DNA of 64,000 nt from Forficula auricularia (GCA_024734495.1 JALMQS010000099.1:97691481-97755480), one strand, 5' to 3'; positions 1 through 12,072 are shown, counted from the first letter of the stretch. The notes: generated by a model not told the origin, from the sequence alone. Made by a program: numbers and translations.

Positions 1-3000
1 TGGATAGTAATTAAAATCATAAAATTCGGAAAAAAATATACCTAATTTTTTTTTAATGTGTCTTAAAATTTTTTCATTTAAGTAAATTTCACTGTGATGC
101 AAGTTTCCAAACATATAGTGTATAATTTCAATTTAGAATTTAAATATACATCTGGGACTTGGAAAATTTTTCGCTTTAAGAAATTCATAATTTTTTTTTA
201 GTAAAATTTTAAGTCCATAGAAAAATATTCACTAGAGTAGTATTGATTTTTATGACGGAATCAATGAGTTTCTCCTCTGCTTGATTTCCGCTTAATATCA
301 ACTCTGCCTCTCTTGACAAGAAGATCTTTTCAATTTTAGAGGGGTTTATGTATTATTAATATTATTATATGATTAATATTCGATGATTTTCAGGTTGACA
401 AATTTTAAAATCAATTTTCAAAACACATATAACTAGTATTATATATTATAAATTAATTTAGAAAAATCACAGAGGAAATCGAGGTAAAGTGACTTTTTAA
501 TAATATATTTTGAGCAAATCCTCTATAATTTAGGTTTCTAATAATATATTTTTGCCAGAGATATGATAATTTTTCTCCTAAGAATTTATGATAATTAAAA
601 TCACAAAAATCGGGGACGTAAATAACTAATATTCGTGATTTTATCAAAAAAATGTGATATTTTTTTCTTTAAATTTTTTTTTGTAATTAAAATAACGAAA
701 ATATGAGAAGAATTTAAGAAAAATCGGCATTTTTTAATAATATATTTCTTTATTTAACTAATGTAAAGATACAAGTTTTCAAACATATATAATTTTCAAT
801 TTAGAATTTAAATATAGCTACATTTGAATCTTGTAAATCATTTTAATTTTAATAATATATATTTATTTCACTATAAGTAAATTAAATAATTTACTAGCTT
901 AAAGTATTTTTGAAGGTGAAATGATTGACATACGATGATTCTTAGGCTGAGAAAAATTAGATATTAAATTTTCAAAAAAACCCTTTAAAAAAATTTACTC
1001 TTCCAAAATAATAAGCTAACAAATAATATCACAAAAATTAAAAAATTAAACTACTAAAAGAGAAATACTTTTTATTTAAATTCATTCCCCCAATAATTTT
1101 GATATCTAAACATGTATTTTGGCTAAAGAGAGAAATTTTTTTTTAATAAATAAAATGGCAAAAATCTGAGGGAAAAAATATAAATTCGTGATTTTTCTAA
1201 TATATGTTTTGAGATTTTCTTATTTGAATAAATTCCACTGAGATGCGATTTTCAAAACATATAATTTTCAATTTAGAATGTATTATTATATTTGGACATA
1301 AAGAATCGTTTCATTTTTAATAATACATATTTTCCAGTGTAATTTTAAGTAAATAAACTAATTTAGAAAAGTGTAGATTAGTTTTCTGTTTTTTTTTCTT
1401 TTTCATGACAAAATGATTGACATCCGATGATATTTAGGCGGATAAAATGGAATTTCAATTTTCAAAAAAAAGCAAATTAATAAAATAATTTAAATTTTAT
1501 CATAAAAAACAAGTATTGCTTTTATATATAATATTAATCAAATCAGAAATATAAGAGATGAAAATTTGATAAAATCGATTTTTAATTAAATTTTCTGATT
1601 TAAATAAAATCCTTTAAAAAAATTAGATTTTTTAACTTATATTTTCAAAACAGGGATGTTTTTCAAAATAAAAATAATACGTAATAATTAAAATGACAAT
1701 AGCCAAAGAGGAAAATCAGAGAGAATCATTTCATATACATGATTTTATTAAAGAAATTAATCAAATCCTTTTTTGATGAAAGTTTCTATACAAATAATTT
1801 TAAATTTTCTTTTAATTTATAAAATATGAATTTATTTATTTACAATTTTTAGGCTGCCACGATTAGGTATTTCGAATAAGTAAAAAAATACTTGTAAGAT
1901 TTTTCAATGGGTGGTGTTATTGTCTTTCTATAAGCAAATTCAATAATTAAAGTTTCAAAGAAGTTAATTAAATGAAATCAACATTTCAATAAATAGTTTT
2001 TAAAGATTTTCTAGTTAAAATAAATTGAACTGTGTTATAGATTTTCAAATATATATAGTTTTATATATATCTATATAAACATTTTTTTCTATTATTTTTT
2101 TTTTGGATTTTGCAATTAATTTTTAATTTTTTTTTTTTTTAATATAATATAGTTTTATAAAATTAAGACGATTATACTCCAAAGACACGAGTGAAGATAA
2201 ATTGTTTTTCTTAATGATAAATTGATTGACATAAGATTATTTTTAGACTGACCGAATTAGAAATCGAAAATAATTTCAAAATTCACATTTTATTGGTGGA
2301 ATATATTTATTTTCTCAAAAAATATATGATAATTAAATTTAGTGTGGAAAAATAAGATTTCAAGTTATTTTAATAAATTTTTTAATTTAAATAAATTCTA
2401 CTCTGTGACTGAGAAAAATTTATTATTTTTAAATTTGAAAAAAAAAAATCTAAAAAAGATTATTCATTTGTGAGCGATTTTTAGGCCGATAGAAATTTAA
2501 TTTAATCCATTTAAAGTAATCACAATGTGATGTAAGTTTCCAAACATATATATAAATTTCCAATTTAAGATTATAAATATATACATTTGGGCTTTGTAAT
2601 TTGCTTTCAATTTTTATAATTTAACTATTTCCAATATAATCTTAAATAATTAAGAAGATTACTTTTCCAAAGTCATGTTTAAAGTTAATTTTTTTTTAAT
2701 GACAAAATAATTGACCACCACCGCGAATTGAATGTTATAGAGATTTTCAAAAAAAAAAATAACAATAAAAATAGTATTAATAATAATAATATGAATCTAT
2801 TTGAATTGAATTTATGTCAATTTAATTTGGAAGTCAGTAGAGCACAGATTGCCAAGTTTAAGAGATTTGTCAAGATAATATAAATCGGGATAATATTTGG
2901 TTTCGGATTCACTTAGCGTAGCGGCCTAGAGTTGGCCTTTCTTTCAAGTGAATTCCGCCGTCTTGCGAGCAAACACACAAATTACAACGAATTTGTTTGC

Positions 3001-4084
3001 TGATTTAAATTAAAAAAAAAAAAATTGTAAGTTCATGTCCAAAATGTATGATTTGATCCGACGGGAAATAATTGGACGAAGAAAATAAATAAAAAATAAA
3101 TAAATCAAGAAAAGAAAACGAACAAAGAATTGGTCATTTTTATAAAAAAAGTAGGTATTTTTTAAAATTTTTTAAATTTAAATAAATTTTATTGTGTGAT
3201 TATATGTATCCAAATATATTATTTTTTCAATTTTTTTTTAAAAATAAATAAAATTTTATTTTATAATGATTTTTAGGCTGGTTAAAATTGAAATTTTGAA
3301 TCTACATGAGGAAAAATACTTGAAAATTTTGACCAAAGAAAAAAATTCAAAAAAAAAATAAAAATAAAATTCAGAGAGACTAATAATAATTTTAAATAAA
3401 TATTTTTAGAATTTTCGAATTTAAATAAAATTTCTTGTAAGTAATTTAGGATTCCGAATAATTTATTTTAATTTTTTTTCCCAAGAAATTTAACAAACAA
3501 AAGCAGTGAGTATAATAAGATGGAATGGTCATTTTAATTAGAATAGATTTATAATTTTTAAATTTATATAAAATCCGATGATTTTTAAACAAAACTGAGA
3601 CGATATTGTTTGCTCAAATAGATTTATTACTTAAAACCAAAGAAATAATTAGACACAATAGTCATTTTAATTAAAAGTTTTCAAATTTAAATAATATTCA
3701 TTGTTTTCCGATTGTTTAAAGAATGTGATACTTATTGTTTCCCCAAAAGATGTAATAATTAAAATCAAAGAAGATAATTAAATAGAATGGTCATTTAATA
3801 AATGTTTCTTTGTTTTTTTTTTAAGATTTTCTCATTTAAATAAATTCCACTGAGATTTAGATTTCGAAACATATGTAGTTTTGTTAAAGAATGTGATATT
3901 TTTATCCCAAATAAATATTCCACTAATCAAAAAGTATATAATGAAAGAATCGTCAATTTAATTGATGTATACTTAAAATTCTTCTCATTTAAATCAATTG
4001 CATTGTGATTTAGGTTTTCAATCACATATAGTTTTAATAAAGACGGTGGGGGATATTTTTATTCCAAAAGAAATAAATATATTC

Positions 4085-4530
4085 TCATTTAAATCATTTG
4101 TACTGTAATTTAAATCTTCAATCACATAATTTTAATAAAGTTGGTGATGTTTTTATGCCGAAATCAGAAAAAATCAAAGAGAATAATTAGAAAGAATGGT
4201 CATTTTAATAAATATTTTATTAAGATGTTCACATTTAAATAAATCCCAATTTGATTTAAGTTTCTAAACATATGATGAGGTTGATATTTTTATTCCAAAA
4301 GAACTCTATATCTTATATTAAGATTTTCTCATTTAAATCATTTGCACTGTGATTTAAGTTTTCAATCACATAGTTTTAATAAGTGGGTGATATTTTTATG
4401 CCGAAATCAGAAAAAAATTAATGATGATAATTAGAAATAATAGTCATTTTAATAAAGATGTTCACATTTAAATAATTTCCAATGTTTCTAAACATGTAGG
4501 GGTTGTTATTATTTATCCCAAAAGTACTAA
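4085..4530. repeat. Tandem duplication, about 240-bp unit
   Basis: The segment 4085-4310 is followed by a second diverged copy at 4325-4530. Both contain, in the same order, CTCATTTAAATCATTTG, a TTCAATCACATA phrase, TTTTTATGCCGAAATCAGAA, a TCATTTTAATAAA phrase, AAGATGTTCACATTTAAATAA and a TATCCCAAAAG-like end. It is the clearest part of the degenerate array filling exd intron 1. Confidence 0.65.
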
Positions 4531-4747
4531 ATATCAGAAAAATTCTAAGTGGATATATAAACTCATATGGAGATTTTTCAAATTGTTTGAAAGAATTCAA
4601 TCTGTGATGTAAATCGGCGCAAGGTTAGGTTTTTGAAAAATTGACAAAAATATTATAAATAATAACTATGATTATTATTTCAAGGCGAGTGAGAGTGTAA
4701 TTTCCGAATTAAGTAAATTGGTCTTGTCAAATTGTAATAATTGTAAC

Positions 4748-4770
4748 GTTGTTGTTGTTGTTGTTGTTAT
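4748..4770. repeat. GTT trinucleotide microsatellite
   Basis: A short run of about seven GTT units in exd intron 1, about 260 bp from the exon 1 donor. No other role is visible. Confidence 0.7.
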
Positions 4771-5029
4771 TCCTTGTAAAGCACATGTTTGCGGGACAAA
4801 GAGAGCATGATTATGGTTGGTTCACAAAGCTGATCCTCTTCGATGTCCACTTCTGCTTAAATCACGCGACACTAATCAACACAATAAATGGGAGAAGAGA
4901 GAGAGGTGGCTGGGCATGAGCACGTGTACCCTATAGCCAGCCGGTTGGCCGTCGGCTCGGGTTAGAGCGGAGCGCGTTTTTTGACACATGGGGGGGTTGG
5001 TTGGTTGGATGGTTGGGTGGGTAAGGTAC

Positions 5030-5256
5030 CTCGCCTGGGCCTCGTCGAGCGACTGGTCTGTGATGTTCATGATCTGCTGCAGGATCTCGCCGATGTCCTG
5101 CTTGCGTGTTTCCTGGTCGGGGGTTGCGGGTCCCGCCGCCGGGTGTTCTAGCACAGCCGAGGCGGCGTTCGCGGCCGCCACTGGCGGCAATCCGTACGGC
5201 TGCGGGGCCATCATCTGTCCTGGAGCATGCATCATCCTTGTGGCTTGCTCGTCCAT
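5030..5256 (-). CDS. exd: Extradenticle / Pbx homeoprotein, first coding exon
   Basis: This is the first coding exon (75 codons plus 2 nt) of the TALE-class homeodomain cofactor Extradenticle, the nuclear partner of Hox proteins and Homothorax/Meis. The peptide begins MDEQATRMMHAPGQ, continues with MMAPQPYGL as in insect Exd, has an Ala/Pro-rich linker at residues 24-47, and from residue 51 enters the PBC-A domain with RKQDIGEILQQIM, ending SLDEAQAR. PBC proteins then continue with KH.LNCHRMKP, so the exon boundary is in the expected place. The start ATG (5256-5254) follows in-frame stops (TAG TAG TGA) and sits in GTGCC-ATGG context. The exon ends AG|GTACCT, phase 2, with a following intron of more than 5 kb. 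The rest of the PBC domain, including the Meis/Hth-binding part, and the homeodomain lie outside the window. Identification rests on the family sequence as remembered; the match is strong and continuous. Confidence 0.96.
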
Positions 5257-5939
5257 GGCACGCACTGCACACACTCACTACTAGCCGACGACACCGTGTT
5301 GTTGTGTCCGGCGTCACGGGCGAGCCATCCGGAAAGAGATACACTTCACGAGTCGCGACGCTCGGCGCGTTCAGCGCTCACCCACCAAACACTGGAGCAA
5401 CGTGCCGGGAATGCTGCGAGGCGAGGTGGCTGCCACTCAACGTCCCAACGCCATAAAACCTTCAGCCCAAGTGCCATTTAGGGCCGTGGGCCTTTCTCGG
5501 CCGACCAATCCCAGCCCGAGTTACAGCGTCGCTCGACCCCCTCCACCGGCACACTTACCCCCACCACCCGGACACGTACAACTACCGCCCCTTCGGGGGG
5601 GCTTATGGATTTTTCGGCTTGCCACTCGCAATTCTTGCCGTGGGGGCAGCCTCTACCTGCGCTTCGGGGACGTTTCTCTCGCGAGGGGGGGCCGCAACAC
5701 GCGGGATGGCCGCGTCACGTCCTCGAGGCGTGATCCAGCCATCATGGCCGCCGGCCAAGCAGAACACGCCTCTCCTAGCCAGGCTCAGTCGACTGCCTCA
5801 GACAACAGCTTATACGATCATCCAAACAACACTATAACCAATTCAACTACACACTACACTAGCAAACTATTCTTATTTACTTTCCAATTGGCAACAATCA
5901 ATCACAGCCTGTGAATAGTGGAGTAACCAACCGAATTTT
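5257..5939. promoter_or_regulatory. CpG-rich island, probable divergent promoter
   Basis: This is the only long GC- and CpG-rich block in a window of otherwise very low GC. It starts inside exd exon 1 and ends near 5800, grading into unique AT-rich sequence. It lies immediately upstream of the exd start on the minus strand and upstream of a plus-strand candidate first exon (ending 5959). Around 5738-5755 there is a CCATCATGGCCGCCGG stretch that resembles YY1/Pho-type sites. No TATA box is obvious. The several overlapping open frames here are a by-product of high GC. Start sites are not mapped; the shared-promoter role is an inference from layout. Confidence 0.6.
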
Positions 5940-5959
5940 ATGGAAAATTATCCGCCAAG
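5900..5959 (+). other. Candidate 5'UTR exon of the UPF0729 gene, with uORF
   Basis: The sequence ATGGAAAATTATCCGCCAAG at 5940-5959 is followed by a strong donor GTAAGC at 5960. Spliced to the acceptor at 11638, which precedes the UPF0729 start by 15 nt, it would give a ten-codon upstream ORF (MENYPPRLVF, stop). That uORF ends two nucleotides before the main ATG, in the sequence TAATAATGG. The exon's 5' edge is not known. The join is inferred from splice signals only; the exon could instead belong to another transcript. Confidence 0.4.
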
Positions 5960-7148
5960 GTAAGCAAAACAACGTGTAAAACCATGTGCTTTTCAAAAGA
6001 AATTACTTATTCATCAATATTTTTTCCTTTTTCCTTTTTTTATTTGATTATTATATTTTGAGAATGTAAACTACTGGCAATACCACTAACTCCACCTGGC
6101 GGACAAAGAATTAATCAATGGCCATTGAACAAGATGGTCGCTCAGTTTTCAATGACTTTACAATTTGTTTTGACATTTCATCATCTCAATAGAAATTATT
6201 AACTCGAAAACCCACTCATACATATAACAAATTAACTAAATTGAAAATCCACGAATAGTTTGGTAAGTGTTTTTTCTCGAAAGGTAAAATATATCAAATT
6301 ATTGTTGCTTACTTGCTCTTACTCACCTCAAATTTATATTAAATAATTCATATTTTATCAAATTTCTCTTATTAATCATTTATTTGGATTATGCTTTAGC
6401 ATATCAATAATATTTTATTTCAAATAAATTTCAAAATTCCATGTAATCGAATATGTTCTATCCTAACCTAAAATCATAAACAATAACAATACTTGGATCG
6501 TGATTTATTAAATAAACTCACTTATTAAAACTTTCTCAATGATATAATTACATTAACATTAGATTTGGGTTTATATAAATAACAAAAATTTCAATATTGG
6601 CACATAATAACTTAAAATAATCACAAAAATGTTTTTGAATATTTTTTCAAATTAATCAATTTTCTATTCTCTTTGCTCATTATTTTGATTTATTTTTATG
6701 TTTTAATATTCTTGGGATAATTTTCGATTTCATTGTTGTCTAATAATAATCTTAACAATGTTTTGACAATTTTGGACTAGACTAGAATTGTTGCGTTGCT
6801 CCAGGAGGTGGCCAGACAATTGTCTAATCAGTATTTGAAATATTTGCATTATTCTCAATTCAAGATAATATGATTCATTAACCAGGAATAGTCCAAAAAT
6901 ATAATATAAAAAAAAAAAAAAAAAATTAAGACGATTCTTTGAGTAGAATGTAATCAAAATTCTTGCCCCGACTTACCTACATTATTCTCAATTTGAGAGA
7001 AATTTCGCTCCCCAATTTAAATTGGCTTTACTTAATAAATAATATTTATTTAATTTTTTGCAATTTTTTTATTCATTTTCCTTTAGATTTCTAATTTCAC
7101 CCTAATTTTATTATTATTAAAATTTTGTAATTCATTGAAATTTTAATC

Positions 7149-8340
7149 CAGTGGTTCCCAACCTGAGGGTGATTGCTGATAGGTTATCAGGGGGGCAATT
7201 GGGGGCGATGAAAATAGTACTGTACACTAGAAGTTGCCGTGATTGATAACAAAGCAATTTTCAAAATTCATTTATTTTTTTCAAATTTTAACTGTCAACT
7301 TTCTTAATTTTTCCAGATTCCAATTTAAATAAGCTGACGTGTTCTGATGTGGCCATCCACTTAACTTTACCATACAACCTGGCCACTAAAATTATTTATA
7401 ATCATGTAGGGGGGTTAGCTTTTGCATTTTTATACTTCTGGTGTCCCACTGATTATGTATAGGTACAAAATTTGGTTGAGTTTGGTAAATGGACAAGATT
7501 TTCATATTTTGACCATACACCCCCCCCCATTTTGGGCGGTTAGTTTTTGGATTTTTAGACTTCTGGGGGTCCAATGATTATGTATACAAATTTTGGTTGA
7601 GATTGCTCAAACGGCCTATATTTTTAATTTTTAACCCCCCATCCACCATGGGTCAATATGCACCAAAATCTAATCAGCTCTTAATCTCAATGGACCAAAA
7701 CTACGTGTGAAATTTGGTTTTCGATATTTTACACTATGTTTTGAGCTAGCTCGTCCACAAAAATTTGGTAACGCTTAGACATAGACTAACAGAATAACAG
7801 ACAGACTAACTAACAGACATTTTGACAAAACAATTATTATCTCAAAAAATATAATTTTTTCGATGTTCACTTATTAGAGCTTTTTTGTAGAGCGAAATGC
7901 CATGTTTTTGCTCAATTTTTTTAATCAAAATAGTCTCAGCCGTTTTTGAGATATTTCGAAAAAAAGAAAGAAAAAAACCACTTTTTTCATGCACGATTAC
8001 AATACTTGACCATACCCTGTATGGTAAATTAATTAAAAATGAAAACATGTACTCCTGTTTTTTTAAATTTTTATCAATGATCTTAGTTAATTATTTCACT
8101 TCTTAAATCTGTAAAAAATGTAATTAATATTTTTTCTATTTTATTAAAGAGTGACGGGATAAAACTGCATTGGTTGTTTTTATATACGGTAATAAAATTG
8201 TTTAAAATAATGAAACTGCTTTAATATTTTCACTTTACTTCAAATTAAAATTAGGCATACAATGAAAATGAAAAGGGGGCGATAGGTGTTAGTCAACCTC
8301 CAGAAAGGGGCGATGGGTCACAAAAGGTTGGGAACCACTG
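7149..8340. mobile_element. Non-autonomous hAT-type element with 8-bp TSD
   Basis: The element begins CAGTGGTTCCCAACCT and ends with the inverse AGGTTGGGAACCACTG, which is a typical hAT-family terminal inverted repeat. It is flanked on both sides by the identical 8-mer TTTTAATC (7141-7148 and 8341-8348), the expected hAT target-site duplication. There is no transposase. Much of the interior is a nested copy of the CTTTACCATACA family. Confidence 0.9.
7334..8030 (-). mobile_element. CTTTACCATACA-family element, nested in hAT
   Basis: A near full-length copy in reverse orientation of the window's commonest dispersed family. On the plus strand it opens with GCTGACGTGTTCTGATGTGG and ACTTTACCATACAACCTGG, carries the phrases ATTATGTATA and GAGCTAGCTCGTCCACAAAA, and ends GACCATACCCTGTATGGTAAA. 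Both ends carry an inverted TTTACCATACA. A 60-codon open frame inside recurs in sister copies but shows no recognisable domain. Confidence 0.8.
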
Positions 8341-9154
8341 TTTTAATCCATATGCAAAGAAAATATTTTAGAATTTGTATTATTTCACGTAATAATTCCA
8401 TTAAAAAAAGGTAACCTCTGCTTTTTTTGATTAACATGACAAAAAAATATTGAAATTATTCATTCTGTTTAATTTTAATTCGCTAACACTACTTTAGATT
8501 AGATTACAGTCTTTGTCAGCTAACAATACTTTAGATTACATGCCTGCAGTTTATTTTTATGTGATAAAATATGTTAAATTATTTTCGTTATTTTAATTTA
8601 ACAAGTGGTCTCTACTCTATCAAACGACTAATTTCTATTATAGAATGAATAATATTTAGGCTAGTTATCATTATATTTTATATAATATATAATGAGTAAT
8701 TTGGGGACGGGTGCTTACGTCAAACCATTCTTAGTATTGATAATGATGATGATGTAATGAAAATGTGATGTGTATCATTTGGTATTGGTTATATGGCCTT
8801 AGCCAGCGCGGAGGGGGAGGGGGTGGATTAATCTCTAAATTCTGCTCTTTGTCAAAAATTTTGGGATTAGAAAAGTCAAAATTGTGTGCCCAGATGAGTT
8901 GAATGGCATCTAGCATGGTACATTCTAAATTTTTTGTTCTAATTTAATTTTTTTACTTTTCTAATTCCAAAATTTAGACAAAGAACCGAACTTGGAAAAA
9001 AGATTAATTTTAGATATGATCAAAATTTTAAACAACAAAAATTCGTTTTAACAAAAGGTCCAGATATGGACTGTTTTTCTAATATTTTTAAGAGAAAAAT
9101 AATTTTTTGTAAATAATTTTATTTATTTCCTTAGAAAGACTGACTGGTAAGCGA

Positions 9155-9563
9155 AATAACTAGGTTATAATGAAAGGCAGTCCATAATTATTTACTTATG
9201 TTCAATTTCCGACGATTCGAAGACTTTTTCTCTACTTCTTCAGGGGATTAAATAGTTATTGATGGCTGAGTATAGCTCGGTTGCCATTTGTCTCTCCTTT
9301 AAGGGATAAGAATAATATTACAATATTTTCCAACATTATACCATAAGTAAGAGATAACCAAGTACACTTATGGTATAATGTTGGAAAATATTGTAATATT
9401 ATTCCTATCACTTAAAGGAGAGACAAATGGGAACCGAGTTATACTCACCCATCAATAACTATACAATACCCTGAAGAAGGAGAGAAAAAGTCTCCGAAAC
9501 GTCGGAAATTGAATAAAATTAAATAATTTATGGACTGCTTTTCATTATAACCTACTTATTTTT
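9155..9563. mobile_element. Foldback element with paired hammerhead-like motifs
   Basis: Two arms of about 190 bp are inverted copies of each other around a loop at about 9342-9368. The outer part reads TAGGTTATAATGAAAGGCAG on the left and its complement on the right. Each arm holds the motif CUGAAGA - purine-rich hairpin - GAA.CG (minus at 9214-9243, degenerate GAAUC; plus at 9471-9503, intact GAAACG). No protein is encoded. Confidence 0.75.
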
Positions 9564-9689
9564 TCTAAATATTTATATTTTTATATATATGTTTAAGGTA
9601 ATTTCATCTCTAAGACAATCTGTATCATTGTCCATATGTGTAAGGTCGTGCGCACGACGGCGCCAGTGCCTTAACTGCCGACAGACATG

Positions 9690-10230
9690 AGCTATATTAT
9701 ACCGATCAAATGAATAGATTTTAAAGAATTTTAAAAAGTACTATCTTACTTTAGGGTAAAATATTTTAAAATATAATTTTACTAAAAACTTTATATAACC
9801 TTTTTTGTTGTCCCTAAGGTACTTAATTAGAACATTAAATTTCATCAAAATTGGTTAAGTCATTTTCAAGATATTTAGAACAAATTAAAAAAGTACTGGA
9901 ATAAAGTACTAATGTTTGTCGGAGGATATGTACCAAAAACTAATACTCGCTTCATTTTGTTAAAGTAATTGTAGGCTTTCAATTTCATTTCAAACGGTTT
10001 AACGGTATGGAAAAAAATTGTATACATCCCCACAGGCTAAATGAAAAATTGTACTTTTTGGCCTCTGGACGAGACCCCATGTAATTTTAGGCAAAACCGT
10101 CACGTGCTAAAATTCAACCTAAATGAATACAACACTTGATGACTTTGATTGAGACCATAGATTTCGTAGTCTTTAACCGAGAACCCTTTGAAGTCGCGCT
10201 TGGCGCGAGTCCGATTCCAATACTTAATCA
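9690..10230. repeat. Dispersed repeat family (GTCACGTGCTAAAATTCAA type)
   Basis: This shares long stretches with 23608-24160, including AAATTTCATCAAAATTGGTT, GTACTAATGTTTGT, GCAAAACCGTCACGTGCTAA and CTTTGAAGTCGCGCTTG. A fragment with the same left end lies at 48765-48885. The copies at 23.6 and 48.8 kb begin with the palindrome GCAACGGATCGTTGC. The transposon class was not recognised. Confidence 0.7.
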
Positions 10231-11100
10231 GATATAAAGTAAAAAGCATTGCAAAGCAAATAAACAATAACTTTTTGTATTTACAGTTTACTGTTATGTT
10301 GTATGTTCGATCCTAAATATTATACTAACAAAATCTGGTTACAAAATCAAAGGCATACTTTTTCGGACTGAACGATGACGGTCGCAGGAGAGAAACTACT
10401 TGTGTTAATATTTATTTGTTTAAAAAAATAGAAGTCCAGAATTTAAAATCTATCACAGTGTCATCCATGGATAGATAGCCTGTGTATAAACATTTTCAAA
10501 ATATTCCCAAATTTTCTGTATTATTCTCTATTTACGCTGTAATTGCCCGGACTAAATTTTCATGCGGAACTTGTAGTTGTTAGTACCTCCGCTATTCGCC
10601 ACGCCTCTTCAAGGGCCTCCAGACAAGCAATAGGCAAGTCTGAAATGAAACCCTACTTCTCGCCCGGACCCACCCAAAGTTACGGAGTTATAGGTCGTTT
10701 TCTGGGAGAATCTTAACTCATGGCGCTCCAATGCTTTGCCTTCTTGATTTTACGACAATGCTTGGAATTAAAAGGATATACGTTATATTTTTTCCCATTC
10801 AGTTGTCTAAGTAGCAAGGGCTCTTATTATATATGGCTATTAAATTACCGGACTTATGCTGCAAGCGTGCAGCAACAGGTTTGAACATGATTGTGTTTGG
10901 TGATGCTTCCCCCGCCCTAGTTCTTTTTGTAAAAAACCCTTAAAATGTGAAAAAAAAATGTTGTGGCTGGAGTAATTTGGTCTCCGTGAATATAAAGTAG
11001 ACAATCAGTATTTTGCACGATGGCGCAAAAAGCACTTGGCGCGTCCCTGTCATTGTCTATTTTTTAAAGTATTTATACGTTTGTAGTATGTTTAAATAGA

Positions 11101-11370
11101 GGCGAATGTGGGTCAGTGGTCAGAGTGTCGAGCCGATGTCCTGAAGTAATCTGGTTCGAGACTGAGTCTCGGCAGATATTTGCAGTCGCCTTCTCCTAGA
11201 AAGCAATGGCAAACTACCAAGGGTATAATTGCCTAGTCAACCTCTCCAAACTAGCCGTTCGGAACCGGCGTTAAAAAGTAGGTCCCGTATATCTGTGTAA
11301 ACCAGCTAAACACACTCAGCACAGGTATATGTGGAAAGGTGCCGAAACGTCAAGGAGACCTGATATGGCA
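11101..11370 (+). mobile_element. tRNA-derived SINE
   Basis: The head carries a pol III A-box-like TGGGTCAGTGGTCAGAG near 11109 and a B-box-like GGTTCGAGACTGA near 11152, at tRNA-like spacing. The body has GCAATGGCAAACTACC, which resembles a sequence common in arthropod SINEs. Target duplications were not found, so both edges are approximate. Confidence 0.65.
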
Positions 11371-11653
11371 CTTAAAGATGAAGAATTTGTTTTAAAATTC
11401 ATTCTACTCTTTTTCAAACTTCCAATATAAAGGGAGAATTTCTAATAAACATTTTGAGATAGTTTTTTAAAAGATTTTTTTTTTCTTAAAGATTACTATA
11501 CATACATACTATACTTATATAGCCCTTTTTATACCCAACATTTCCACTTTTACTCTCATTTGAGATAATTTACCTCGGTTCGCCGACCCCCTAATGTGAC
11601 TAAATAAATATTAATTTTTCAATTTGTCTTTGTTCTAGACTCGTCTTCTAATA

Positions 11654-11899
11654 ATGGTGTGCGTCCCCTGCATTGTCATTCCATTTTTTCTCTTCATCTG
11701 GCACCGATGGATTCAGCCGATTGTTTTGAGTTTTTGGAATCCTTGGAAAACAGTGGACGAGAAGAAAAAAGAACAAGAACAAGTGGAAGAGAAGGAGAAA
11801 TGTATTTTGAATAATGAACCAACCAAAGATAATATTAATACTATAACTACGGGACAAACATTAGAATCAAATTTATTAGATGATAAGAAAAATTCCTAA
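11654..11899 (+). CDS. UPF0729 / C18orf32-like small protein
   Basis: An intact 81-codon frame. The N-terminus MVCVPCIVIPFFLFIWHRWI, then QPIVLSFWNPW, matches the UPF0729 family (human C18orf32, which starts MVCIPCIVIP; Drosophila CG18508, which has a similar WHKF..PILLRYWNPW stretch). A hydrophobic N-terminal segment (residues 2-16) is followed by a polar, Lys/Glu-rich tail (residues 34-81), the usual plan for this short membrane-associated family whose molecular role is poorly defined. The total length fits the family range. The ATG lies 15 nt after a good splice acceptor (TTTGTTCTAG at 11629-11638), so the whole CDS is in one exon with at least one upstream 5'UTR exon. No AATAAA follows closely; an ATTAAA near 11997 is a possible poly(A) signal. 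Confidence 0.9.
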   Translation: MVCVPCIVIPFFLFIWHRWIQPIVLSFWNPWKTVDEKKKEQEQVEEKEKCILNNEPTKDNINTITTGQTLESNLLDDKKNS

Positions 11900-12072
11900 A
11901 CATATATAGCAGCTATATAACATTCCTATTTTTGTTATTGCACCAGTTTATTAGATATATTATTTTTACAATTACTTTTATGATAATTCACAAATATTAA
12001 AATGATAATAATGGCCATTAAAAAATTATACAGATAAAACTTTTCTTTAAATTCTTCACCCAAATCTTTATC

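Larger units (their letters stand above)
1..5029 (-). other. exd: exd intron 1 (partial), degenerate AT-rich repeats
   Basis: This stretch lies downstream of the exd exon 1 splice donor on the minus strand, so it should be the start of a first intron that runs off the left edge. No second exd exon (which would begin near the family motif KHALNCHRMKPAL) was seen. The sequence is very AT-rich and built from diverged copies of a few phrases. Examples are a CATTTAAATAAATTCCACTG phrase followed by TTTCAAACATATA-like sequence near 77, 755, 1215, 2510, 3830, 3985, 4085, 4240 and 4325, and a GATGATTTTTAGGCTGA-like phrase near 390, 925, 1411, 2221, 2470 and 3266. A slightly GC-richer, unexplained spot lies at about 2905-2985. 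Confidence 0.6.
5960..11638 (+). other. Inferred intron of the UPF0729 gene, filled with transposons
   Basis: No coding sequence was recognised here. The stretches 5960-7148 and 8341-9150 are AT-rich and without recognisable features, apart from a short non-AT patch near 6080-6160. Between them are a hAT-type element, a foldback, a dispersed repeat and a SINE, annotated separately. 10260-11095 is mixed-composition sequence with a moderately GC-rich patch (10550-10760) that I could not assign. The intron assignment depends on the proposed splice from 5959 to 11639. Confidence 0.35.

Noticed and set aside
2905..2985. Possible exon or tRNA-like element in exd intron 1 (GTAGCGGCCTAGAGTTGGCC)
   Set aside because: Contains short inverted repeats and higher GC, but no tRNA arms, splice signals or coding frame.
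4876..5914. Several overlapping open frames on both strands across the GC-rich block
   Set aside because: Only the minus-strand frame 5030-5256 matches a known protein; the others are shadows caused by high GC, and the minus frame beyond 5030 is intron read-through.
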